Source: Trebonia sp963737285
GTDB lineage: Bacteria > Actinomycetota > Actinomycetes > Streptosporangiales > Streptosporangiaceae
Assembly: GCA_963737285.1 (NCBI GenBank)
Contig: CAVTRT010000003.1
Coordinates: 4,340,001-4,404,000 of the forward strand
Direction: 5' to 3'
DNA length: 64,000 nucleotides
The number at the start of each line of letters is the position of its first letter. Positions within the stretch are counted from its first letter, which is position 1. Positions 18,200 through 25,717 of this stretch are shown here, piece after piece. The position numbers and the translations under genes were made by a program. The notes under the pieces are model-generated. The model was given only the letters and a program-made list of their open reading frames with translations. It had not been told where the DNA came from and searched no databases.

Positions 18200-18547
18200 C
18201 TAAGACGGGGTGACCGTCGAGTCCGGGGTGACCGTCGCGCCGGGGGTGCCGGCGGTGCCCGGGGTGCCGGCGAGGTCGTCGGCGTTGTCGACGTCCTCCG
18301 CGGCAGCGCCCTCCTCGAGGCGGGCCTTGAGCTCGGCCGCCTTCGCCTGCGTCCTGATCAGCCGACGGGAGACGGCGGCCGACATGTTATCTCGCTGCTT
18401 GGACAGCAGGACATAGCTCGCGAGCCCGCTAATCAGCAGGGCCAGCAAGAACAGCAACAGGCCGCGCGCGTCGGCCAGGTACAGCAGGCCCAACGCGACG
18501 GCGAACATCAAGATCCGCGCGCACGTGTAAGCAAGTCCACTTCGCAT
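18200..18547 (-). CDS. DUF4229 membrane protein
   Basis: 115 residues from the ATG of MRSGLAYTCAR; longer frames lack support. Two adjacent hydrophobic helices (ILMFAVALGLLYLADA, LLLFLLALLISGLASYVLL) are followed by a basic, then acidic cytoplasmic tail ending in a GTPG/TPDS repeat. Size, helices and QRDxMS-like region match the actinobacterial DUF4229 family of unknown function. It starts 4 bp after the dehydratase stop and is probably cotranscribed with it. Confidence 0.7.
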   Translation of the reverse strand: MRSGLAYTCARILMFAVALGLLYLADARGLLLFLLALLISGLASYVLLSKQRDNMSAAVSRRLIRTQAKAAELKARLEEGAAAEDVDNADDLAGTPGTAGTPGATVTPDSTVTPS

Positions 18548-18551
18548 AGCA

Positions 18552-19592
18552 CTACCCAGTGTAGGACTCGTTTGTCCCGGCCAGCACCCGGGCCAGCAGA
18601 TTGGGACTGATGTTGCCGCCGGACAAGACAGCGACGACCGGGCGATCGCCACCCAGTTCCAGCGCTGCGGCCACCGCGACAGCGCCACCAGGCTCAGCGA
18701 CCAGCCGGGCTTCGAAGGCCAGCCTGCGGACGGCGGTGAACATCTGCTCTTCTGTCACCGTCACGATGTCATCGACGAGCGCGCGGATGTGGGCGAACGT
18801 AAGGTCGCCCACCTTCTCGACGCGCAGGGCGTCGGCCGCAGTCCGGGCTACGTCGCCAGCCGGCCAGCCAACCGGGCTGCCGCGCCGCAGCGAGTCGCGG
18901 GCGTCCGCCGCGAGTTCCGGCTCCACCCCGATGACCTTGGTTCCCGGGAGCAGCGCCTTGACGGCGACGGCGATCCCCGAGATAAGCCCGCCGCCGCTCA
19001 CGGGAACCAGCACAGCCGCCGGTCCTCCAGCCTCAGGTTCCCCATTGGCCCCATTGGCCCCATTGGCCCCCGCCGAACCGGGTGTCCCTGCCGCCACGCC
19101 GACGACATCCTCGGCGATCTCCAGGCCGATCGTGCCCTGCCCGGCGATGACCCTCGGGTCCTCGAAGGGAGGGATCTGCGCGTAGCCCCGTGACTGCTCG
19201 ATCTCGCGCGCGGCCTTCACCCGCGCGGCCAGCGTCGGCTCGACCCGGATGAGCTCGGCCCCGCAGGCCTCGATGGCATCGGTCTTGACCGCCGGGGCGG
19301 TCCTGGGGACGACAATCGCGGCCTTGACGCCGAGCAGTCGGGCGGCGTAGGCGACCGCGTAGCCGTGATTACCGCTGGAATGGGCGACAACGCCGCGCTG
19401 GCGCTCGGCCGCTGGCAGCGCGCTGATCGCCGCATAAGCGCCGCGCAGCTTGAACGCACCGGTCGGCTGCAGCGACTCGGGCTTGACCAGCACGTTCGTC
19501 CCCGGGAAAGGCACCAGCGGGGTGCGGACAGTGACTCCTGTCAGCCGGCTGGCGGCATCACGCACCTCATCCAGGGCAACAAGTCGGGCCAT
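18552..19592 (-). CDS. threonine/serine dehydratase family PLP enzyme
   Basis: 346 residues, a fold-type II pyridoxal-phosphate enzyme. The Schiff-base lysine lies in PTGAFKLRGA (about 48), SSGNHGYAVAYAA follows, and the phosphate loop is SGGGLISG (about 201). Biodegradative or biosynthetic threonine dehydratases deaminate threonine to 2-oxobutyrate; related serine racemases share these motifs. No C-terminal ACT regulatory domain is present, so it is of the catabolic/racemase-like length. A 9-bp tandem repeat (GAN three times) sits in a loop near residue 178. Substrate choice is not certain. Confidence 0.8.
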   Translation of the reverse strand: MARLVALDEVRDAASRLTGVTVRTPLVPFPGTNVLVKPESLQPTGAFKLRGAYAAISALPAAERQRGVVAHSSGNHGYAVAYAARLLGVKAAIVVPRTAPAVKTDAIEACGAELIRVEPTLAARVKAAREIEQSRGYAQIPPFEDPRVIAGQGTIGLEIAEDVVGVAAGTPGSAGANGANGANGEPEAGGPAAVLVPVSGGGLISGIAVAVKALLPGTKVIGVEPELAADARDSLRRGSPVGWPAGDVARTAADALRVEKVGDLTFAHIRALVDDIVTVTEEQMFTAVRRLAFEARLVAEPGGAVAVAAALELGGDRPVVAVLSGGNISPNLLARVLAGTNESYTG

Positions 19593-19719
19593 GATGGATA
19601 CCCTACCGGCGTGAGTTCACTCCTGAACCGTGGGCGAGTTTCCCGAAATCTAGGCAGAAAGTTACCGTTAGCCGCCAAACTAGGGGCATAACTCCGACCG
19701 AGGTTTGAGGAGACAGAAC

Positions 19720-19932
19720 GTGGACGGCAGCAATGAGCGGCTGCTCACCCCAGGCGAAGTAGCCGCCCTGTTTCGGGTGGATCCGAAAACCGTCACCCGG
19801 TGGGCAGCATCAGGGCGGATCACCAGCATCCGCACGCCAGGTGGGCACCGTAGGTTCCGAGAGTCAGAGGTGCGCGCGTTGCTACGGGGCGACAGTAATG
19901 TTTCACCCGAGGGGCATCCCGCGGCCTCCTGA
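19720..19932 (+). CDS. bldC: BldC-family developmental regulator (MerR-like DNA-binding domain)
   Basis: 70 residues from a GTG with GAGGAG 7 nt upstream. The sequence LLTPGEVAALFRVDPKTV and TRWAASGRITSIRTPGGHRR is nearly the S. coelicolor BldC protein. BldC is a small one-domain MerR-type protein that binds DNA as head-to-tail oligomers and delays entry into aerial development by repressing sporulation genes. Presence suggests a developmentally complex, possibly filamentous host; the role in non-streptomycetes is less clear. It is monocistronic, and a hairpin follows its stop. Confidence 0.9.
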   Translation: MDGSNERLLTPGEVAALFRVDPKTVTRWAASGRITSIRTPGGHRRFRESEVRALLRGDSNVSPEGHPAAS

Positions 19933-19949
19933 CCGCGCCCCTCAGGCTT

Positions 19950-19983
19950 CAGGGCCGGACCGCCTAGGCGGGGTCCGGTCCTG
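19950..19983. terminator. hairpin after bldC
   Basis: CAGGGCCGGACC and GGTCCGGTCCTG pair over 12 positions with one G-U type mismatch, around the palindrome GCCTAGGC. It begins 18 bp after the bldC stop and covers the last codons of the convergent gene, so it may serve both strands. Confidence 0.65.
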
Positions 19984-20257
19984 ACGCTTGATCTGGCCAC
20001 CGCTGGCGATCGGTCCACTGCGGGTCCCCGACCAGGCGGGCGAACTCCAGGAACTCCTGGCGCAGGGCCTCGTCCCCGGCCTGCCAGGCGGCGCGGCGTT
20101 CCTCCATCTCGGCCGCGGTCATCGCCTGCTTGCTGAGCCGGGCGTAGTCGGGGTCGTGGGGGCCGATCTCCACGTAAGCCTCACCGATGATCCGGCCCTC
20201 ATGCACCGCCGACCGGGGAACCTGCAGGTTCCCGTTGGCTAGCCGTATGACATACAT
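19964..20257 (-). CDS. small hypothetical protein downstream of a zinc protease gene
   Basis: 97 residues, MYVIRLANGNLQVPRSAVHE. No domain is recognised. The N-terminal half looks like short beta strands (LANGNLQVP, IIGEAYVEIGP); the C-terminal half is a charged helix (AEMEERRAAWQAGDEALRQEFLEFARLV). The ATG lies 11 nt after the stop of the metalloprotease gene, so the two are almost certainly translated from one message. A function as chaperone, cargo adaptor or immunity partner of the protease is a hypothesis from position only. Confidence 0.55.
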   Translation of the reverse strand: MYVIRLANGNLQVPRSAVHEGRIIGEAYVEIGPHDPDYARLSKQAMTAAEMEERRAAWQAGDEALRQEFLEFARLVGDPQWTDRQRWPDQASGPDPA

Positions 20258-20268
20258 CCCGTGATCAC

Positions 20269-21507
20269 CTAGATACCGTAGCGCCGGTTGAAGTAGAGCA
20301 TTACCCACAGCGCGTTGCGGGTATTACCGCCGAGCATGTCGACCAGCGCCGGACGCTGTCCCGACGCGATCGCGGCGAACGCGTCGGCGAAGAACTCCTT
20401 GCGTCCCAGCCCTCCGCGCTGCCGGTGGAAGTCGCTCACGAGATGCGGCTTGCACTGGTCATAAACCGCCTTGAACTCCGGGGAATCCGATTGCCACTTC
20501 CCGGCGGGTGCGTCCAGGTCGTCGAGCGCGTGCCCGACCTCATGGCACATCACGTCTGGCGTTGGTGACAGCCGAGATCCCACTACGAGCTTACGCTCCC
20601 CGTACGCGCCCGCGCAGGCATCCCAGGTCGCCCGGCCGGAGGGCAGCGGGACCCCCTTGAGCGCGCCCATGTCGTCGAGGTCGGGAACCCCGCCAGGCCC
20701 GACGAAGATGCCGGTGAGGCCGTCGGCCAGTTTCTGCTGCAGGTGCCTGGGCAGCTCGGCGATGCGGTTGATCGCCGTGACCACCTGGGCCGGCAGCACC
20801 GCACCCTCCTCCCACTGCCGGTGCAAGATCCGCTCCAGCGGGCCGCAGTTGCGACGGCCGTCCGCCGTGAACGGGTGGCCCACTGCGTGCGCCGCCACCT
20901 GCGGCAGCGTGGCCTGGGCTGGTGGCAGCGTCCGCGCCAGTCGAGCCTGCACCTGGTCCTGCCGAGACTGGTCCTGCCGAGACTGGTCCTGCCGAGACTG
21001 GTCCTGCGCCTGCGGTCTGTCCGCGTTCTGCCTGCTGGCCCGCCTGACTGGCAGCGGGCCCGTCACGACCTGGTACCACGGCTGCCGAGGCACCTTCCTG
21101 GCGGCGGCCGGGGCCTCCACGGGTGCCGCACCGTACTGCGCTTCCGGCTGGTACTGAGCATCCGCCTGCAGGTCCCGTGGGATCTCCCGGATGCGAGCGC
21201 GCGCGCCTCCGCCTGAGGAGCCGGACATGGCGCCAACCGACGACCCGATGGGCATGGCGGGTGGCCGTGCCCATGGCAGCGCCTCCGGCGATCGCCCCGG
21301 CCCGTCCAGGGGTGGCCGCGGCCCGCCCAGGGGTGGCCGCGGCAGTCCGGCCGGGGGCTGGAACGGGGCATTGGCCTTCGGCTCCCGGGAACCGCGAGGA
21401 GCCGCTCCCGGCGTGGCGGCGCGGGATGACGTGTCCATCCGGTGCCTTCCGGCCGGATCGCGCCAGCGAGCGAGCCGACGGAGCCGGTCAATAAGGCCAA
21501 GCCGCAT
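20269..21507 (-). CDS. zinc metallopeptidase, anthrax lethal factor-like (zincin)
   Basis: 412 residues in two parts. Residues 1-200 are proline-, arginine- and glutamine-rich, probably disordered, and include a tandem DQSRQ repeat. The C-terminal part is the enzyme: VMCHEVGHALDDL (about 318-330) supplies the HExxH zinc motif and catalytic glutamate, and GRKEFFADAFAAI (about 378) supplies the third ligand in the E-x-F-A-x-x-F form of the lethal-factor/Pro-Pro endopeptidase group. No signal peptide or membrane segment is seen. Secretion by another route, or an intracellular protease, are both possible. Partner gene downstream is of unknown function. Confidence 0.65.
   Translation of the reverse strand: MRLGLIDRLRRLARWRDPAGRHRMDTSSRAATPGAAPRGSREPKANAPFQPPAGLPRPPLGGPRPPLDGPGRSPEALPWARPPAMPIGSSVGAMSGSSGGGARARIREIPRDLQADAQYQPEAQYGAAPVEAPAAARKVPRQPWYQVVTGPLPVRRASRQNADRPQAQDQSRQDQSRQDQSRQDQVQARLARTLPPAQATLPQVAAHAVGHPFTADGRRNCGPLERILHRQWEEGAVLPAQVVTAINRIAELPRHLQQKLADGLTGIFVGPGGVPDLDDMGALKGVPLPSGRATWDACAGAYGERKLVVGSRLSPTPDVMCHEVGHALDDLDAPAGKWQSDSPEFKAVYDQCKPHLVSDFHRQRGGLGRKEFFADAFAAIASGQRPALVDMLGGNTRNALWVMLYFNRRYGI
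20953..21007. repeat. 15-bp tandem repeat, 3.7 copies
   Basis: The unit CTGGTCCTGCCGAGA repeats identically three times plus ten bases. It keeps the frame and encodes DQSRQ repeats in the metallopeptidase N-terminus. Confidence 0.9.
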
Positions 21508-21705
21508 TCTGGAAACTCCCTGCTTTAGAGATCAACGCACAGAGTATTCCCAAATGCCCGGCCCGTCATCCAAGGTGACAGACTGCTATCAAAGACACGA
21601 GTGCCAAAGGTGGCTATTCCCGATACAGGTCGTGATGGCCGAGGTCACACTTTCGCTATGGTGCCCAGTGGGTTGGGTCTGGGGTCTGGTGTACCCCCGG
21701 GAAGA

Positions 21706-22747
21706 TCAGCCCACGCCGGCGTAGGAGTGCATGCCGGTAATGAAGACCTGCACCACCAGCATGTTGGTCGCCAAGGTGGCGAAGCCGAGCAGTTGGATGA
21801 TGTGCGACTTGGTGCCTCGCCAGCCGGCCGTGGCCCGTGCGTGCAGGTAGCACGCGTACAGCACCCAGGTGACGAACGCCCAGGTCTCGACCGGGTCCCA
21901 GCCCCAGTACCGGCCCCAGGCCTGGTCCGCCCAGATCGCGCCGGCGATGACGCCGAACGTCCAGATGGGGAACCCGAAGATCACGGCCCGGTAGGTGAGC
22001 TTGTCCAGCTGCTCCGGCGATGGGATCCGGGCGAGCAGCCCGTTGCTCGGATTGCCCTTGCCGGCCGCCACGCGCTTGCGGTAATGCTGCGCGGTGAGGT
22101 ACAAGATGCCCAGGACGGCCGCGACGAAGAAGATGCCGGTCGACAGCGTCATCGCGGTGACGTGAATCGACAGCCAGTAGGACTGGAGCGCCGGCACTAG
22201 CGGCCCGGCCGCCGTGTAGATGAGGGTCTCGGCCAGGCCGAGTGCCACCACGATCGCGCCCATCACGAAGACGCCAATTGCCCAGATCCGGTAGCGGATC
22301 ATCACGTAGACGAAGAACACCCCCGCGATGCAGGTCAGCGCGGTGATGAACTCGTACATGTTGCCCCAGGGCGCGCGGTGCACCGCCAGGCCGCGGGCCA
22401 CGACCGCGATCACGTGAGCGGTAACCCCGAGTACGCTGCAGCCCAACGGCGGCGCGCACCCAGTTGCCAGCCTCGTTGATCGCCCGCCAGGCCGATACGC
22501 GGGCCGCCGGCAGCGAGTCCGCTGGCATGCTCGCTGGCGCTGGCGCTGGCCTGTCGGAGGCTCCGCCGCCGACGGTCGCCAGTTCCGCCACGCGTTCCTT
22601 GACGACGCGGCTCGCGTCGGACCGGCGCGGCCGGCCGAACGCGAAGTCGCCAGCGAACGCGAGAACCGCCAGCGAGTAGATCATCAGCGCGGCGATGAGG
22701 AAGTCAGCGCTGACGGTGGCCCATTGATTAGCGGACACGAGCATCAC
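21706..22747 (-). pseudogene. ccsB: ccsB/ccsA cytochrome c synthase subunit, frameshifted
   Basis: CcsB (ResC) is the haem-handling membrane half of the System II cytochrome c synthase. The 5' frame gives the first membrane helix (FLIAALMIYSLAVLAFAG) and a variable linker up to GNWVRAAV. The 3' frame gives the conserved CcsA core: APWGNMYEF, the haem-binding WWD-like segment AWGRYWGWDPVETWAF, and several helices. Removing one base near 22441-22446 joins them as RAALGCSVLG and yields 346 residues, normal for the family. The start is a GTG that overlaps the resB stop by 4 nt. It is either a real lesion or a base-call error. Confidence 0.85.
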
Positions 22748-24429
22748 GCTCCGGTTTCTGTCTCGTGTTCCCGAGGGGTAGAAGGAGTCGTCTCCCCGGG
22801 AGGTGCAGTCTTGTCCTCATTCGCGGGCTGGTTGCCGTGGGCGGCGCGCAGCTGCGTGACTAGCTCGGCGAACTCGTCCTCGAAGCCGCCGCTTGCGTCG
22901 GTCCTGGCGAGCCCGCCGACACTGACGATCGCGCCATCACCGCTTGGCACGGACCGAACGAACACCCGCCGCCGTCGCACCAAGAACGACAGCAGCAAGC
23001 CGGCCAGCGCCAGCATGCCGCAGACCAGAGCCGGCACCTGCCCTGGGTCGTATGTAATCGCCAGGCTCACCCACTGCTTGTAGCCGTCGAACGTAATCTT
23101 CCCCTCACCATCGGGAAGCGCGTACGACTGGCCGGCCTCCAGCGCGAACGGCTTGGCCGTCAGCTGCTTCATCGCGGACGTGTTCAGCTGGTACACCGAT
23201 GGCAGCGTGCCGAGGTTGCCCGCGTACGCGATCAGCGACACGACCGGGTCTTGCGCCGCCGGGAAGTTGGACTCCAGGTCACCGCCCACGTCGATCGGGG
23301 TTGGCACGAAGACCCCCATGAAGCCCAGCTGTGTCGGCGAGGCTAGGGGGACCTGCACCACGCCGTCGGACAGCAGCGTGCCGGTGTTCTGCGGGATGAA
23401 TGGGGTCGCCTGGTCGTAGACGACCTTCCCCTTGGCGTCGGTGACCGTGAACTCTGGCGCGTAGCCGTGCCCGATCAGGTAGACCTTCAGCGAGTCGACG
23501 CTGAGCGGCTCGTTGATCCGCACGTCATACGGCTTGGCGGCCACGCCGGGAGACGGAGAGTAGTCGATGTTCGCGTCGAACGACGACGGCTCGCCAGCCG
23601 ACTCGCCCGACGTGTAGTAGCTGGCCGTGAACTTGTTCAGCGTGATCGTGAACGGCGGCAGGTCCGATGCGCTGATCAGCCGGCCAGGGTGCCACTCATC
23701 CAGCTGGCTCGCCGTGTCGGTGAAGGAGGTGCCCTCGACCATGAGCCTGTCGGCCTTGTAGCCGAGAAGGCCGCCAGCCGCGATGGAGCACAGCACGCCG
23801 AGCAGGGAAAGGTGGAACAGCAGGTTGCCGGCCTCTCGCAGGTATCCCTTCTCCGCTGATATCCAGGAGGTCTTGTCCCCATCCGCAGGTCTACGCAGCC
23901 GGAACCGCTTGCCGCCCAGGAAGGCGGCGGCGACGGCCATGGCCTCGTCGGCCGGCAGCGCCACGCTGTAGGAGGCGGAGTGCGGCAGCCGGGACAGGTT
24001 CCGGGGAGCACGTGGCGGAGGCGTGCGCGCCGTTCCCGCCAGCCGGAACGTCCGCGGCACCACGCAGCCGACCAGGGACGCGAACAGCAGCAGGTAGATC
24101 GCCGCGAACCAGGGCGCCGCGTACACGTTGAACAGCCCCAGGCGGCTGAGCCAGGGCGCGAGGGCCGGGTGCGCGGTGAAGTAGTTCTGCACCGACGCCG
24201 GGTCGGTGCCCTCCTGCGGCAGCAGGGATCCCGGGATGGCGCCCAGGGCGAGCAGGAAGAGCAGGACCAGCGCCGTCCGCATGGAGGTGAGCTGCCGCCA
24301 CGCCCAGCGGGACCAGCCCCAGCTCGCCTGAGGGATCTGTGTCTTGCCGTCACCGCTAGCCAACCCTGGGGTCGCGTCCTCCGGGAACCCCTCGGCAGAC
24401 GCTTCCGGCGGCACTTGCACATCTGTCAT
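22744..24429 (-). CDS. resB: ResB-like cytochrome c biogenesis protein
   Basis: 561 residues. ResB/Ccs1 works with CcsB to bring haem to apocytochromes outside the membrane. Three N-terminal helices (TALVLLFLLALGAIPGSLLPQ; AAIYLLLFASLVGCVVPRTF; a third near GNLLFHLSLLGVLCSIAAGGLLGYKA) frame a long extracytoplasmic domain with ENG-like folds, and a last helix (ALVCGMLALAGLLLSFLVRR) is followed by a cytoplasmic tail. The ATG overlaps the tlpA stop by 4 nt and the stop overlaps ccsB, so the three are one operon. Confidence 0.9.
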   Translation of the reverse strand: MTDVQVPPEASAEGFPEDATPGLASGDGKTQIPQASWGWSRWAWRQLTSMRTALVLLFLLALGAIPGSLLPQEGTDPASVQNYFTAHPALAPWLSRLGLFNVYAAPWFAAIYLLLFASLVGCVVPRTFRLAGTARTPPPRAPRNLSRLPHSASYSVALPADEAMAVAAAFLGGKRFRLRRPADGDKTSWISAEKGYLREAGNLLFHLSLLGVLCSIAAGGLLGYKADRLMVEGTSFTDTASQLDEWHPGRLISASDLPPFTITLNKFTASYYTSGESAGEPSSFDANIDYSPSPGVAAKPYDVRINEPLSVDSLKVYLIGHGYAPEFTVTDAKGKVVYDQATPFIPQNTGTLLSDGVVQVPLASPTQLGFMGVFVPTPIDVGGDLESNFPAAQDPVVSLIAYAGNLGTLPSVYQLNTSAMKQLTAKPFALEAGQSYALPDGEGKITFDGYKQWVSLAITYDPGQVPALVCGMLALAGLLLSFLVRRRRVFVRSVPSGDGAIVSVGGLARTDASGGFEDEFAELVTQLRAAHGNQPANEDKTAPPGETTPSTPREHETETGA

Positions 24430-25022
24430 GAGGTCGCCGCCTTGCTGATCATCATGTTGAGGACCGAGTACGTCGCGGTGCCGAAGATCGCGCCCGCCAC
24501 ATGCCCTGTGCTGTCAATCACCAGGGTCGTCGGGGGGGAAGTGATCAGTATCGCACTGCTGACGACCTGGGCGACGGCCCCGCCGGGATCGTTGAGGCTG
24601 GGGTAGGTGATGCCAAATTTTTGGTCGTACGCCTCAGCATTGACGGGCATGTCCTGTTCGTCCACGCCGAGGAAGGACACCCCGTCGTTGGAGTACTTCG
24701 CGGACAGCGCCGCGAGCGTCGGGCCCTCCGATCGGCACGGGTCGCACCAGGAACCCCAGAAGTTAACAACGACCACTTTGCCGCGATAGGCGGAGAAGCT
24801 GAGCGGGGTCCCCGTGAGTGTCGTGCCGGAGAAGTCGGGCACCAGCGCCTGGTGCCCGGGCGCGTAGAGCACGGTACCGGGATTGCCGTCCACGTAGGTC
24901 TCGCCACTCGGCGTGCTACTGCCGGAGAACGCCATCGTCAGCCCGCCTGCCAGCAGCACGGCAGCGACGGCCGCCAGGCTGACGGCCACCCGTCGCTTCT
25001 TCGTGTTCAGGCGCAGCGGCAC
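24426..25022 (-). CDS. TlpA/ResA-family thiol-disulfide oxidoreductase
   Basis: 198 residues. A basic N-terminus and hydrophobic segment (VAVSLAAVAAVLLAGGLTMAF) anchor or export the protein. The thioredoxin fold has the active site WCDPC in FWGSWCDPCRSEGPTLAAL (about 97-101) and a cis-proline segment (SPPTTLVID). ResA proteins reduce the cysteines of apocytochromes before haem attachment. It is upstream of resB in the same operon. The usual electron donor gene ccdA is absent between them. Confidence 0.9.
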   Translation of the reverse strand: MPLRLNTKKRRVAVSLAAVAAVLLAGGLTMAFSGSSTPSGETYVDGNPGTVLYAPGHQALVPDFSGTTLTGTPLSFSAYRGKVVVVNFWGSWCDPCRSEGPTLAALSAKYSNDGVSFLGVDEQDMPVNAEAYDQKFGITYPSLNDPGGAVAQVVSSAILITSPPTTLVIDSTGHVAGAIFGTATYSVLNMMISKAATS

Positions 25023-25052
25023 GTGCGATCTCCTACAGGGGGTAGTGCATAC

Positions 25053-25685
25053 CTATTGTGCAGCACCCGCGTCATGCAGCTGACGGCGGGGCGGCACCGC
25101 GTAAGAAACCCCGGTCAGCGTCCCGCCGTCAAAGCTGAAGCTGGTCACGCTGCCGAGGGCGCACTCCCGGGCGTTCGGGTTGTGCCACAGCCGCTTGTTC
25201 TCGGCTGACAGCCGGGTAATCCAGATCGGCAGCTGGTGGCTGACGCACACCGCCTCGTGGCCACGGGCGGCATCGCGCGCCCGTTCCACGACCTGCCAGA
25301 CGCGGCCCGCGACCTGCTTGTACGGCTCGCCCCACGATGGGGTGAGCGGGTTCCACAGGTACCGCCAGTTAAGCGGGTTGAACGCCAGGCGGGCGAGCGT
25401 GATCGTCTTGCCCTCCAGCACGTTCGCCGACTCGATCAGGCCGCGGTCGGTCTGGATGGGCAGCCCCTTGTGCTCGGCAATGGGCTGGGCGGTCTCCTGT
25501 GCCCGATCGAGGGGCGACGCGAAAAGAGCCGCCACGTCTCGTTCGGCAAAAAAATCGGCTGCGGCATCCGCCATCAGCCGACCATTCTCGGACAGGTGGA
25601 AGTTCGGCAAACGTCCGTACAGGACATGCTGGGGGTTGTGGACTTCCCCGTGCCGCAGCAAGTGAACAACAGTCTTGTCAGCCAT
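25053..25685 (-). CDS. histidine phosphatase superfamily protein (phosphoglycerate mutase-like)
   Basis: 210 residues. The phosphohistidine motif is LLRHGEVHNP (about 9-18), followed by the family segments SPLDRAQETAQPIAE and HEAVCVSHQLPIWI with the second catalytic histidine. Substrate specificity cannot be read: such proteins include phosphoglycerate mutases and sugar or nucleotide phosphatases. In actinomycetes this gene often heads the tlpA-resB-ccsB operon, as here with a 30-bp gap. Confidence 0.85.
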   Translation of the reverse strand: MADKTVVHLLRHGEVHNPQHVLYGRLPNFHLSENGRLMADAAADFFAERDVAALFASPLDRAQETAQPIAEHKGLPIQTDRGLIESANVLEGKTITLARLAFNPLNWRYLWNPLTPSWGEPYKQVAGRVWQVVERARDAARGHEAVCVSHQLPIWITRLSAENKRLWHNPNARECALGSVTSFSFDGGTLTGVSYAVPPRRQLHDAGAAQ

Positions 25686-25717
25686 AGCCCCGTTAGACTA
25701 CTCCGCGAGGCCGGCGG

